Part shown: piece by piece, positions 56,601 to 64,000 of the stretch | How positions within the stretch are numbered: the stretch's first letter is position 1 | Layout of the letters: the number at the start of each line of letters is the position of its first letter | Source of the DNA: Bradyrhizobium sp. CCGUVB1N3 | GTDB lineage: Bacteria; Pseudomonadota; Alphaproteobacteria; Rhizobiales; Xanthobacteraceae | Length of the DNA stretch: 64,000 bases | Direction of reading: 5' to 3' | NCBI RefSeq assembly: GCF_024199925.1 | Contig: NZ_JANADR010000001.1 | Span: 186,001 to 250,000 of the forward strand | Position numbers and translations under genes: made by a program | Notes under the pieces: generated by a model | The model's database searches: none | Seen by the model: only the letters and a program-made list of their open reading frames with translations | Told to the model about the DNA's origin: nothing

Positions 56601-57027
56601 TCTCCAGGGCGGCGGCGAGAATGACCGCCTCGAACGCGAAGAAAATGAAGGTGAAGGACGCGTAGATCAGGGAGGTGATCGTCGAGCCGATGTAGCCGAA
56701 GCCGGCACCGCGGGTCAGCAGGTCGATGTCGATGCCGCATTTCGCGGCATAATAGGCAATCGGGAGTCCGCAACTGAAGATGATGAAGCTGACGACCAGG
56801 ATGGCAGCGGTCGCGTTGGCGGCGCCGTAGTTCAGCGTGATGGTGCCGCCGATCGCTTCCAGCGCCAAAAAGGAGATTGCGCCGAGTGCAGTGTTGGCGA
56901 CGCGGGCAGCGGACCAACGCCGCGCGCTCTTGGCGGTGAAGCGCAGCGCGTAGTCTTCCAGCGTCTGGTTGGCGACCCATTGATTGTACTGGCGCCTGAC
57001 GCGGTCTATCCGCTGCCGCCCTGCCAC
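53659..57027 (-). CDS. NCS1 permease / Cys-rich / hybrid sensor histidine kinase fusion
   Basis: 1122 aa from a GTG at 57027 with GAGGAG 7 bases upstream. About residues 1-490 are an NCS1 purine/pyrimidine/hydantoin-type permease starting at LEDYALRFTAKSARRW, with ISFLALEAIGGTITLNYGAA and about 12 membrane segments. A Cys cluster (Cys499, 500, 502, 514, 522, 525, 526, 532, 536, with His504 and His539) follows. Two more membrane segments (about 565-630) and a coiled coil lead to a HisKA domain with His681 (SHELRSPLN), a HATPase domain with NLLSNAIKF, DTGPGI and GTGLGLTIS, a receiver domain with Asp967 and a helical tail. It overlaps the response-regulator gene. Confidence 0.93.
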   Translation of the reverse strand: MAGRQRIDRVRRQYNQWVANQTLEDYALRFTAKSARRWSAARVANTALGAISFLALEAIGGTITLNYGAANATAAILVVSFIIFSCGLPIAYYAAKCGIDIDLLTRGAGFGYIGSTITSLIYASFTFIFFAFEAVILAAALEMCFGIPRPLGYLISAIVIIPLVTYGITLISRFQLWTQPIWIILHVLPFLAIAYANPHSFTEWRKFAGEHGDPGGHLDLMLFGTAASVVFSLVAQIGEQVDFLRFLPRDRRTSRTSWWIALLGAGPGWIIFGALKLLVGSFLAYFALSHGVAIEQAAEPANMYLEAFRYVLSQPDLALALTGTFVILSQVKINVTNAYAGSIAWSNFFSRLTHSHPGRVVWLVFNVMVALLLMEIGVYKALEQTLALYSNVAIAWVGALVADLVINKPLGLRPPQIEFKRAHLYDINPVGVGAMTIATIVSISAFYGLFGPTAKALSAFVALAAAFVSAPLIAWATDGKYYIARKPKRSWQNVEAIQCCICEHSFEPEDMASCPAYAGPICSLCCSLDARCHDLCKPHARAGAQVSETLGKMLPEAIYARINSQFGRYLGVFAVSAGLTGLTLGLIYLQTSATVHADALLADVLWKVFFALIIIIGVVAWLFVLAQQSRRAAEEETRRQTTLLIQEIDAHKRTDAQLQRAKEVAESANLAKSRYVVGLSHELRSPLNAISGYAQLLEQDSSLQARPRDQVRVVRRSADHLSGLIDGILDISKIEAGRLYLSRDEVRLSDFLDQLVGMFRVQAAAKGIDFVFKRPSVLPVVVYADEKRLRQILINLLSNAIKFTQAGSVQFVVHYRSPVAEFEVTDTGPGIRTDDLERIFAPFERGALGVSQPQTGTGLGLTISRLLAGVMGGDIKVTSTVGGGSTFRVKLLLSEVTNPRREAPVEAPVYGYLGPRKTILITDDDPTHRDLLREVLTPLGFILLSAPDGPACLALAQHCRPDLFLLDISMAGMDGWTVAETLRANGHHQARILMVSASALEAHGTPLAQPFHDGYLMKPIDIPRLLETIRQLLRIEWQYEADQIAVPLWRPESGSRPPVKYVEELIGLGQLGYVRAIQLKLDEIGTEHPEHADFVSQMRTLVDRFDLDQYMAALKTLHSYDH

Positions 57028-57102
57028 TTCCTTACTCCTCGCCGCAAACGATCGATCCTCTCGATCGTCAGCAAACCCCGTACCAAAACCTACGTCGCTA
57101 TT

Positions 57103-57146
57103 TTGCGGTGCAATATACGCAATCTTGCGTATCTGTGCAGTGCACA
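57103..57146. promoter_or_regulatory. Three dyads between the sensor kinase and urtA
   Basis: TTGC / GCAA (57103-57106 and 57110-57113); ATACGCAA / TTGCGTAT (57115-57122 and 57125-57132, 2-base spacer); and TGTGCA / TGCACA (57134-57139 and 57141-57146, 1-base spacer). All are perfect and lie in the 175-base divergent gap. The 18-base middle dyad is the best operator candidate for the LuxR-type response regulator. Confidence 0.6.
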
Positions 57147-57202
57147 ATTCTGGGCAATCCTCGCCTGACCAAAAAGCGCGTTCTCGAACCAATGGGGTGC
57201 TT

Positions 57203-58462
57203 ATGTCAGACGAAACAAACCAGGGCCTGCAGTCGGCATTGCGCCGTAAGCTGCTGATGGGAATGGCAGCTATTCCCGCCTTGACCATGCTTCCGCGGTC
57301 ATCTCTTGCGCAGACGCCTGCAACTTCCGCGGTCAACACAACGGGACTCGCGGTCACCGACACAGAGGTGACCGTTGGCATCCTCCACTCTGCGACCGGC
57401 ACGATGGCGATCTCGGAAACCGGCTCGATCGAGGCCGAAAAGCTCGCGATCGAGCAAATCAACGCCGCCGGCGGCGTTCTCGGTCGTAAGATCAAGTTCA
57501 TCCAGGAGGACGGCGCCAGCGACTGGCCGACCTTTGCGGAGAAAGCCAAGAAGCTGCTGGTCAACGACAAGGTCGCGGCCATCATGGGCTGTTGGACCTC
57601 GGCATCGCGCAAGGCGGTGCTGCCGGTCGTCGAGCAGTACAACGGCATGCTCTACTACCCGACCTTCTATGAAGGTCTCGAGCAGTCCAAGAACGTGATC
57701 TACACCGGCCAGGAAGCGACCCAGCAGATTCTCGCGGGCCTGAACTGGATCGCCAAGGAGAAGGGCGCGAAGACCTTCTTCTTCATCGGTTCGGACTACA
57801 TCTGGCCGCGCACCTCGAACAAGATCGCGCGCAAGCACGTCGAGAACGTGCTGAAGGGCAAGGTCGTCGGCGAGGAATACTATCCGCTCGGCAATACCCA
57901 GTTCAACTCGGTCATCAACAAGATCAAGCTGACCAAGCCCGACGTAATCTTCACCGACGTGGTCGGCGGCTCGAACGTCGCGTTTTACAAGCAGCTCAAG
58001 GCCGCCGGCATCGACCTCGCCAAGCAGCCGCTGCTGACGATCTCGGTGACCGAAGACGAAATCGACGGCATCGGCGGCGAGAACATCGCGGGTGCCTACG
58101 CCTGCATGAAGTACTTCCAGTCGCTCGACAACGCCAACAACAAGGCCTTCGTGCCGGCGTTCAAGAAGATGTGGGGCGAGAAGACCGTGATCGGAGACGT
58201 CACGCAGGCTGCCTATCTCGGCCCGTGGCTGTGGAAGCTGACGGTAGAGAAGGCGGGCTCCTTCGACGTGGACAAGATCGCCGCGGCCTCGCCGGGCGTC
58301 GAGTTCAAGGGCGCTCCGGAAGGCTATGTGCGCATCCACGAAAATCATCACCTCTGGTCGAAGACCAGGGTGGGACGCGCCAAGCTCGATGGTCAGTTCG
58401 AGCTGATCTACGAGACCGCCGATCTGGTCGAGCCCGATCCGTTCCCCAAGGGCTATCAGTAA
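57203..58462 (+). CDS. urtA: Urea/amide ABC transporter binding protein
   Basis: 419 aa from the ATG at 57203 (GGGGTG upstream). The N-terminus has a twin-Arg-like RRKLLMGMAAIPALTMLP. The mature protein follows the UrtA/FmdD style: VTVGILHSATGTMAISETGS, MGCWTSASRKAVLPVVEQYN, MLYYPTFYEGLEQSKNVIYT and GDVTQAAYLGPWLWKLTVEK. UrtA binds urea; FmdD relatives bind short-chain amides. Because fmdA, fmdB and amiE follow, amides such as formamide and acetamide are at least as likely. No urease gene is visible in the window. Confidence 0.92.
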   Translation: MSDETNQGLQSALRRKLLMGMAAIPALTMLPRSSLAQTPATSAVNTTGLAVTDTEVTVGILHSATGTMAISETGSIEAEKLAIEQINAAGGVLGRKIKFIQEDGASDWPTFAEKAKKLLVNDKVAAIMGCWTSASRKAVLPVVEQYNGMLYYPTFYEGLEQSKNVIYTGQEATQQILAGLNWIAKEKGAKTFFFIGSDYIWPRTSNKIARKHVENVLKGKVVGEEYYPLGNTQFNSVINKIKLTKPDVIFTDVVGGSNVAFYKQLKAAGIDLAKQPLLTISVTEDEIDGIGGENIAGAYACMKYFQSLDNANNKAFVPAFKKMWGEKTVIGDVTQAAYLGPWLWKLTVEKAGSFDVDKIAAASPGVEFKGAPEGYVRIHENHHLWSKTRVGRAKLDGQFELIYETADLVEPDPFPKGYQ

Positions 58463-58553
58463 CAGGGACTACCGGTAAGACGCGGCGTCCGTCGCGGTCT
58501 CCCTCAACACCAAGCCGCTCCCTGGCGTGGATCAGCAGTCCGCGCCCAAGACC

Positions 58554-58583
58554 CCCGCGTCGCGAACCTGTTCGCGACGCGGG
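58554..58583 (+). terminator. Strong hairpin between urtA and urtB
   Basis: CCCGCGTCGCGAA (58554-58566), loop CCTG and TTCGCGACGCGGG (58571-58583) form a perfect 13-bp stem in the 146-base gap, the strongest of the hairpins that follow binding-protein genes here. It has no T-tract. Confidence 0.7.
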
Positions 58584-58608
58584 ACCCTATCCCCGACGGA
58601 GGATATCG

Positions 58609-59535
58609 ATGTTCGGCGACTACTCGATTGGCGACCTCGGCTCCATCTTCGTCATGCAGGGCTTTGCGGGACTGATCCTGTTCTCGGTCTACGTCCTGAT
58701 GGCGCTGGGTCTTGCGATCATCTTCGGCCAGATGGGCGTGATCAACATGGCCCATGGCGAGTTCATGATCCTGGGGGCCTACGTCACCTGGATGACCTCG
58801 AATTTATTCCAGTCCTACCTGCCGGGTCTGTTCGGCGGCTACTTCTTCCTCGCGATGATCCTGGCCTTCGTCGCGTCCGGTGCGCTGGGAATGCTGGTGG
58901 AATGGGTGCTGATAAGGCACCTCTACAAGCGACCGCTGGACACGCTGCTTGCGACCTGGGGCCTCAGCCTGATGTTGCAGCAGGCCTATCGCTCCGTGTT
59001 CGGTGCGCGCGAGGTCGGCGTCGAGCTGCCGCAATGGATGCTCGGGTCGCTGCAAGTGACCAGCAGCATCGAAGTGCCGATCAATGGCGTCTTCGTGATG
59101 TGTCTTACCGTGCTGATCACCATCTCCGTCGCCTACGTGATGTACAGGTCGCGCTGGGGTCGCCAGGTGCGCGCCGTCGTGCAGAACCGCATCATGGCTG
59201 GTGCGGTCGGCATCAACACCGAAAAGGTCGATCGCTACACCTTCGGCCTCGGTTGTGGGATCGCAGGCGTCGCTGGAAGCGCCTTCACGATGATCGGCTC
59301 GACCGGGCCGACGTCCGGACAGCTCTACATCGTCGATACATTCCTGGTGGTCGTGTTCGGCGGCGCCGCGAGCCTGCTCGGCACCATCGCCTCGGCCTTC
59401 TCGATCTCACAGACACAATCCACCCTCGAGTTCTTCATGTCGGGCTCGATGGCCAAGGTGCTGACGTTGCTCGCCGTTGTCGGGATCCTGATGCTGCGGC
59501 CGCAGGGGCTGTTCGCCCTTAAGGTCCGCAAGTGA
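58609..59535 (+). CDS. urtB: Urea/amide ABC transporter permease UrtB
   Basis: 308 aa from the ATG at 58609 with GGAGGA 6 bases upstream; an upstream frame from 58171 runs through urtA and is a shadow. Signature GQMGVINMAHGEFMILGAYV; late motif FGGAASLLGTIASAFSISQT. About eight membrane segments. It lies between urtA (after the hairpin) and urtC (18-base gap). Confidence 0.92.
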   Translation: MFGDYSIGDLGSIFVMQGFAGLILFSVYVLMALGLAIIFGQMGVINMAHGEFMILGAYVTWMTSNLFQSYLPGLFGGYFFLAMILAFVASGALGMLVEWVLIRHLYKRPLDTLLATWGLSLMLQQAYRSVFGAREVGVELPQWMLGSLQVTSSIEVPINGVFVMCLTVLITISVAYVMYRSRWGRQVRAVVQNRIMAGAVGINTEKVDRYTFGLGCGIAGVAGSAFTMIGSTGPTSGQLYIVDTFLVVVFGGAASLLGTIASAFSISQTQSTLEFFMSGSMAKVLTLLAVVGILMLRPQGLFALKVRK

Positions 59536-59553
59536 GAAATAGAGGCTGATGCA

Positions 59554-60699
59554 ATGACCGACAATCGCTTCTTCAATCGATCGGAGCTCATCGGAATTCT
59601 GGTGCTTGCGGTCCTCCTGGTGGTGATCCTTCCGCTCACGCTCGATGTCTTCCGGCTCAATCTGGTCGCAAAATATCTGACCTATGCCTTCGTCGCGCTC
59701 GGGCTGGTGATCTGCTGGGGCTATGGCGGCATTCTCAGCCTCGGGCAGGGCGTGTTTTTCGGTCTCGGCGGCTACTGCATGGCGATGTTTCTCAAGCTCG
59801 AAGCATCGAGCGTCGAGAACACCAAGATCCAGTCCACACCGGGAATTCCCGATTTCATGGACTGGAATCAGATCACCGCGCTGCCGTTCTTCTGGAAGCC
59901 CTTTCACAGCCTCACCTTCACGATCGCCGCCATTGTTCTGGTGCCCGGTATCTTCGCCCTGATCATCGGCACGGCGATGTTCAAGCGCCGGGTCGGCGGG
60001 ACCTATTTCGCCATCATCACGCAGGCCGTCGCGGCCATCCTGACCATCCTGATCGTAGGGCAGCAGGGCTACACGGGCGGCATCAACGGCATGACCGACC
60101 TGCGCACGCTGAAAGGGTGGGACGTCCGTCCCGACCACGCCAAGATCGTCCTGTACTTCTTCGAAGTCGGATGCCTGTTCGTCTGTGTCATGATCGCTCA
60201 GTTCGTCCGGCACTCCAAGCTCGGGCGCATTCTGGTCGCGATGCGGGAGAAGGAGGACCGGGTTCGGTTCTCCGGATATAGCGTCGCCAACTTCAAGATT
60301 TTCGCGTTCTGCATCGCGGCCGTATTCGCAGCGATCGGCGGCGCCATGTTCGCGCTCAATGTCGGCTTCATGTCGCCGTCCTTCGTCGGCATCGTGCCGT
60401 CGATCGAGATGGTGATTTACACTGCGGTCGGCGGCCGGCTTTCGATCCTCGGTGCGGTCTACGGCACGCTGCTGGTCAATTTCGCCAAGACCGGCCTGTC
60501 GGAATCCTTTCCCGAACTGTGGCTCTTTGGATTGGGCGGGTTGTTCATCGCCGTGGTCCTTGCCTTCCCGAACGGTCTCGCCGGGATCTGGGGTGACTAT
60601 GTGCAGCCGCGCATCGACCGCCTGATCTCGTCGCGCAAATCGAAACCCGACGGCGGCTGGACCGACAGCTCGGTCGCCGACGGCGCGCCTGCGGAGTGA
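59554..60699 (+). CDS. urtC: Urea/amide ABC transporter permease UrtC
   Basis: 381 aa. LGLVICWGYGGILSLGQGVF and FFGLGGYCMAMFLKLE are UrtC signatures. The long hydrophilic loop after the second third (EASSVENTKIQSTPGIPDF) is usual in UrtC. AIGGAMFALNVGFMSPSFVG is another typical motif. It continues the operon with a 10-base gap to urtD. Confidence 0.93.
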   Translation: MTDNRFFNRSELIGILVLAVLLVVILPLTLDVFRLNLVAKYLTYAFVALGLVICWGYGGILSLGQGVFFGLGGYCMAMFLKLEASSVENTKIQSTPGIPDFMDWNQITALPFFWKPFHSLTFTIAAIVLVPGIFALIIGTAMFKRRVGGTYFAIITQAVAAILTILIVGQQGYTGGINGMTDLRTLKGWDVRPDHAKIVLYFFEVGCLFVCVMIAQFVRHSKLGRILVAMREKEDRVRFSGYSVANFKIFAFCIAAVFAAIGGAMFALNVGFMSPSFVGIVPSIEMVIYTAVGGRLSILGAVYGTLLVNFAKTGLSESFPELWLFGLGGLFIAVVLAFPNGLAGIWGDYVQPRIDRLISSRKSKPDGGWTDSSVADGAPAE

Positions 60700-60709
60700 G
60701 GAGATCATC

Positions 60710-61465
60710 ATGCTCATAGGTCACCAGCCCAAGGATTTCCTGCTCGCGGTATCCGGCCTGACCGTCTCCTTCGACGGATTCAAGGCGGTCAACGATCTCT
60801 CCTTCTATGTCGACGAGAACGAAATTCGCGTCATCATCGGCCCCAACGGTGCCGGCAAGACCACCGTGCTCGACCTGATCTGCGGCAAGACCAAAGCAAC
60901 CTCGGGCTCGATTCAGTTCCGCAGCCAGGAGCTGACCCGGATGAAGGAAAACGAGATCGTGAAGGCGGGGGTCGGCCGCAAGTTCCAGAACCCCTCGATC
61001 TATGACGATCTCACCGTGTTCGAGAACCTGGAAATTTCCTACCCGCGCGGCCGCTCGGTGTTCGGTGCGCTGACCTTCACCCGTGACGCCGCGGTGCGCG
61101 ACCGCGTGCATGAAGTTGCCGAAATGATCTTCCTGAAGGATCGGCTGAACGTGAATGCCGACCTGCTCAGCCACGGCCAGAAGCAGTGGCTCGAGATCGG
61201 CATGCTGCTGATCCAGGACCCGGACCTCCTGATGCTGGATGAACCCGTCGCCGGCATGAGCGTGTCCGAGCGCGCCAAGACTGCCGAGCTTCTCAACCGC
61301 ATCATCAAGAACCGCTCGGTGCTGGTGATCGAGCACGACATGAAGTTCGTCGAGGACATCGCGCACAAGGTCACCGTGCTGCATCAGGGCCAGATCCTCT
61401 CGGAGGGCACGATGGAGAAGGTGAAGAACGACCCCAAGGTCATCGAAGTGTACCTCGGTCATTAA
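60710..61465 (+). CDS. urtD: Urea/amide ABC transporter ATPase UrtD
   Basis: 251 aa. Walker A GPNGAGKTT, UrtD-type KFQNPSIYDDLTVFENLEIS, LSHGQKQWLEIGMLLIQDPD in place of LSGG, and LMLDEPVAGMS. VIEHDMKFVEDIAHKVTVLH is the H-loop region. The gap to urtE is 10 bases. Confidence 0.94.
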   Translation: MLIGHQPKDFLLAVSGLTVSFDGFKAVNDLSFYVDENEIRVIIGPNGAGKTTVLDLICGKTKATSGSIQFRSQELTRMKENEIVKAGVGRKFQNPSIYDDLTVFENLEISYPRGRSVFGALTFTRDAAVRDRVHEVAEMIFLKDRLNVNADLLSHGQKQWLEIGMLLIQDPDLLMLDEPVAGMSVSERAKTAELLNRIIKNRSVLVIEHDMKFVEDIAHKVTVLHQGQILSEGTMEKVKNDPKVIEVYLGH

Positions 61466-61475
61466 GGAGCGGCGC

Positions 61476-62165
61476 ATGTTGGCAATTTCCGATCTTCACG
61501 TCGCCTACGGCCAGAGCGAAGTGCTGCACGGTCTCAACGTCAAGGTTGCGCCCAACGAAATCGTCGCGATCATGGGCCGCAACGGTATGGGCAAGACGAC
61601 GCTGATGAAGTCGCTGATGGGCATTTTGCCGGCGAAGAGCGGCTCCGTGACCATGGACGGCGCCGAGCTCGGCGCGCTCAAGAGTTACGAGCGCGTCGCC
61701 AAAGGCCTCGCCTATGTGCCGCAGGGACGGATGATCTTCTCGACCATGACGGTGAAGGAGAACATCGAGACCGGGCTGGTCGTCGCCGGCGAATCCGAGG
61801 TGCCCGGCGATATCTACGAATTGTTTCCGGTGCTGCTGGAAATGAAGGGTCGCCGCGGTGGCAATCTCTCGGGCGGCCAGCAGCAACAGCTCGCGATCGC
61901 ACGCGCACTCGCGACCAAGCCGAAGGTGCTGCTGCTGGATGAGCCGACCGAAGGCATCCAGCCCTCGATCATCAAGGACATGGCGCGGACCCTGAAGCGC
62001 ATCCGCGACGAGAAGGGGCTCTCGATCGTCGTGTCCGAACAGGTCCTGAGCTTTGCGCTCGATATCGCCGATCGCATGCTCGTCATCGAGAACGGCGAGA
62101 TCGTCCGCGACGATCCGCGGAACTCCGTCGATGCCGCGCAGGTCTCGAAGTATCTGTCCGTCTAA
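61476..62165 (+). CDS. urtE: Urea/amide ABC transporter ATPase UrtE
   Basis: 229 aa. Walker A GRNGMGKTT, signature LSGGQQQQLAIARAL, Walker B VLLLDEPTEGIQPSI; VVSEQVLSFALDIADRMLVI is the H-loop region. The GRNGMGKTT Walker A and EGIQPSII are typical UrtE features. fmdA follows after 27 bases. Confidence 0.94.
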   Translation: MLAISDLHVAYGQSEVLHGLNVKVAPNEIVAIMGRNGMGKTTLMKSLMGILPAKSGSVTMDGAELGALKSYERVAKGLAYVPQGRMIFSTMTVKENIETGLVVAGESEVPGDIYELFPVLLEMKGRRGGNLSGGQQQQLAIARALATKPKVLLLDEPTEGIQPSIIKDMARTLKRIRDEKGLSIVVSEQVLSFALDIADRMLVIENGEIVRDDPRNSVDAAQVSKYLSV

Positions 62166-62192
62166 TCAACCGTGTAAAAGGGGAGCATCTCG

Positions 62193-63422
62193 ATGCCAGA
62201 GACACTGATCAAAGTCGATCTCACCAAATCGGCCTATGAAAACGACATGGTGCACAATCGCTGGCACCCCGATATTCCGATCGTGGCGTGGGTCAATCCG
62301 GGCGATGACTTCATCATCGAGACCTATGACTGGACCGGCGGTTTCATCAAGAACAACGATTCCGCCGATGACGTGCGCGACATCGACCTGTCGATCGTGC
62401 ACTTCCTCTCCGGCCCGATCGGTGTCAAGGGTGCCGAGCCCGGCGACCTCCTCGTCGTCGATCTCCTCGACGTCGGTCCGCTCAAGGAGAGCCTCTGGGG
62501 CTTCAACGGATTCTTCTCCAAGCAGAATGGCGGCGGCTTCCTCACCGATCACTTCCCACTTGCGCAGAAGTCGATCTGGGACATCAAGGGCCTCTACACC
62601 TCCTCACGCCATGTGCCCGGTGTGAATTTTGCGGGCCTGATCCATCCCGGCCTGATCGGCTGTCTGCCCGATCCGAAGATGCTGGATACGTGGAACAAGC
62701 GCGAGGCGGAGCTGATCTCGACCAATCCGACCCGCGTGCCTGGCCTTGCCAACCCGCCGTTCGCGCCGACCGCGCATGGCGGCCGGGCCAAGGGCGATGC
62801 CAAGGCCAAGATCGGTGCCGAGGGTGCGCGCACCGTGCCGCCGCGCGAGCATGGCGGCAATTGCGACATCAAGGATCTCTCGCGCGGCTCAAAAATCTAC
62901 TTCCCGGTCTATGTGCCCGGCGCCGGTCTCTCGATGGGCGATCTGCACTTCAGCCAGGGCGACGGCGAGATCACTTTCTGTGGTGCCATCGAGATGGCCG
63001 GCTGGCTGCATCTGAAGGTCGAGGTGATCAAGGACGGCATGTCGAGGTACGGCATCAAAAACCCGATCTTCAAGCCGTCGCCGATCACGCCGAACTACAA
63101 GGACTATCTGATCTTCGAGGGTATCTCGGTCGATGAGGCCGGCAAGCAGCACTATCTCGACGTTCACATCGCCTATCGCCAGGCCTGCCTGAATGCGATC
63201 GAGTATCTGAAGAAGTTCGGTTACTCCGGCGCCCAGGCCTACTCGATCCTCGGCACCGCGCCGTGCCAAGGCCACATCTCGGGCGTGGTCGACGTGCCCA
63301 ATGCCTGTGCCACCCTGTGGCTGCCGACCGAGATCTTCGACTTCGACGTGATGCCATCGGCGGCCGGTCCCATCAAGCACATCACGGGTGATATCCAGAT
63401 GCCGATATCGCCGGACAAGTAA
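62193..63422 (+). CDS. fmdA: Formamidase (FmdA family)
   Basis: 409 aa, FmdA/acetamidase-formamidase family. It starts PETLIKVDLTKSAYENDMVH; further signatures are DNFSS-like blocks replaced here by DDVRDIDLSIVHFLSGPIGV, GFNGFFSKQNGGGFLTDHFP, EHGGNCDIKDLSRGSKIYFP and GDGEITFCGAIEMAGWLHLK. It cleaves formamide (and perhaps other short amides) to the acid and ammonia, in the cytosol. It belongs to the urt-fmd operon. Confidence 0.93.
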   Translation: MPETLIKVDLTKSAYENDMVHNRWHPDIPIVAWVNPGDDFIIETYDWTGGFIKNNDSADDVRDIDLSIVHFLSGPIGVKGAEPGDLLVVDLLDVGPLKESLWGFNGFFSKQNGGGFLTDHFPLAQKSIWDIKGLYTSSRHVPGVNFAGLIHPGLIGCLPDPKMLDTWNKREAELISTNPTRVPGLANPPFAPTAHGGRAKGDAKAKIGAEGARTVPPREHGGNCDIKDLSRGSKIYFPVYVPGAGLSMGDLHFSQGDGEITFCGAIEMAGWLHLKVEVIKDGMSRYGIKNPIFKPSPITPNYKDYLIFEGISVDEAGKQHYLDVHIAYRQACLNAIEYLKKFGYSGAQAYSILGTAPCQGHISGVVDVPNACATLWLPTEIFDFDVMPSAAGPIKHITGDIQMPISPDK

Positions 63423-63440
63423 TCCCTGCGCGAGAAGGAG

Positions 63441-63469
63441 GCGGGGCGGCTTCGTCTTTGCCGCCCCGC
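63441..63469 (+). terminator. Hairpin between fmdA and fmdB
   Basis: GCGGGGCGGC (63441-63450) and GCCGCCCCGC (63460-63469) form a perfect 10-bp stem with a 9-base loop (TTCGTCTTT), 18 bases after the fmdA stop. No T-tract; fmdB follows 47 bases later, so it may be only a partial stop. Confidence 0.55.
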
Positions 63470-63516
63470 ATCCGCCGCGGGTTGGGTTGAACAGACAACA
63501 GCGTAGGGATGATGCG

Positions 63517-63864
63517 ATGCCGGTCTATGAATATTGCTGTGACGACTGCGGTCCCTTTAAGGACCTGCGCCCGATGGCCGAATGCGACGATCCGCAGGCG
63601 TGTCCGCAATGCGAGGTCCTCGCGCCGCGAGTGATTCTCACCGCGCCGAATTTCTTCTGCATGCCCTCGGAGAAGCGAAAGGCCCACGCCGTCAACGAGC
63701 GCAGCACGCACGCGCCGCAGACGCTCGCGCAATACAAGGCCTCGCATGGTCCCGGTTGCGGCTGCTGCTCGACAGGCAAGACAAAGCCGGCGCGGCTGAC
63801 GACCAAGACGAGAGGTGGCGCCAAGGGCTTTCCGACCGCGCGTCCCTGGATGATCAGCCATTGA
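63517..63864 (+). CDS. fmdB: FmdB family zinc-ribbon protein
   Basis: 115 aa from the ATG at 63517; a longer frame to 63388 runs through the hairpin. The N-terminal zinc ribbon is complete: PVYEYCCDDCG and QACPQCEV. A second Cys cluster, GPGCGCC, lies near 88-94. FmdB is a putative regulator or accessory factor of formamidase/amide use in Methylophilus. It lies between fmdA and amiE, which supports the amide assignment. Confidence 0.88.
   Translation: MPVYEYCCDDCGPFKDLRPMAECDDPQACPQCEVLAPRVILTAPNFFCMPSEKRKAHAVNERSTHAPQTLAQYKASHGPGCGCCSTGKTKPARLTTKTRGGAKGFPTARPWMISH

Positions 63865-64000
<136 letters not shown>

Noticed and set aside
57150..57165. A sigma-54 promoter upstream of urtA (TGGGCA and a GC further on)
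   Set aside because: The spacing between the GG and GC elements is one base short and the -12 element lacks TTGC.
57028..57648. A longer N-terminus for the NCS1-kinase fusion
   Set aside because: The extra residues are antisense to urtA and have no family match; the GTG at 57027 has a good ribosome site and starts just before the NCS1 domain.
63388..63516. A longer N-terminus for the FmdB protein
   Set aside because: The extension is Arg-rich, crosses the fmdA end and the hairpin at 63441-63469, and the family begins at MPVYEY.

Overview
The window looks like a chromosomal segment of an alphaproteobacterium of the Bradyrhizobium / Nitrobacteraceae group. It has high GC and many solute-binding-protein ABC transporters. 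It also carries a composite palindromic intergenic repeat (50553-50651) of a type I remember from Bradyrhizobium and Rhodopseudomonas genomes. This assignment rests on protein style and that repeat only; no rRNA, tRNA, CRISPR array or insertion sequence was found.

Region 1 (1-9004, + strand) is the end of a type VI secretion (T6SS) cluster: the 3' part of tssK, then tssL (with an OmpA domain), tssM, tagF, a PP2C phosphatase (pppA) and a membrane Ser/Thr kinase (ppkA). Several of these overlap or nearly touch. tagF-pppA-ppkA is the known post-translational control module. Region 2 (9013-18820) is an accessory block: a DUF4424 protein with a small partner, a propeller plus NlpC/P60-like secreted protein, two different caspase-fold proteins, a free DUF4384-like protein, an alpha/beta-hydrolase-like protein and a small zincin. 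A DUF4384-like beta module recurs in PpkA, one caspase and the free protein, which ties this block to the kinase.

Region 3 (18887-31459, - strand) is catabolic. hyuA-hyuB (hydantoinase/oxoprolinase family) is followed by a TorT-like binding protein, a ribose-type ABC transporter and a three-subunit molybdenum hydroxylase. The last ABC permease overlaps the first hydroxylase gene by 4 bases. An AraC regulator (31627-32586) lies upstream of hyuA. Region 4 (32697-43955) holds a branched-chain-amino-acid-type (HAAT) transporter followed by pxpA, a mini biotin carrier, a biotin carboxylase, pxpB and pxpC. Two clearly paralogous LysR regulators bracket it. The enzyme genes make up a split urea-carboxylase-like set plus PxpA.

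Region 5 (44005-53669) holds a second HAAT transporter, an XRE-like regulator with an unknown C-terminal domain, an asparaginase / Asp-Glu racemase pair and a LuxR-type response regulator. Region 6 (53659-64000) is an amide-nitrogen unit. A giant NCS1-permease / Cys-rich / hybrid histidine kinase fusion faces urtABCDE, fmdA, fmdB and the start of amiE across a promoter region with three dyads. The overall theme from 18.9 kb to the end is uptake and hydrolysis of amides, lactams and N-heterocycles. Strong hairpins follow every solute-binding-protein gene in the window.

The best candidates for something undescribed are the NCS1-kinase fusion with its amide unit, the transporter-coupled molybdenum hydroxylase with hyuAB and the split carboxylase, and the T6SS-linked double-caspase block.
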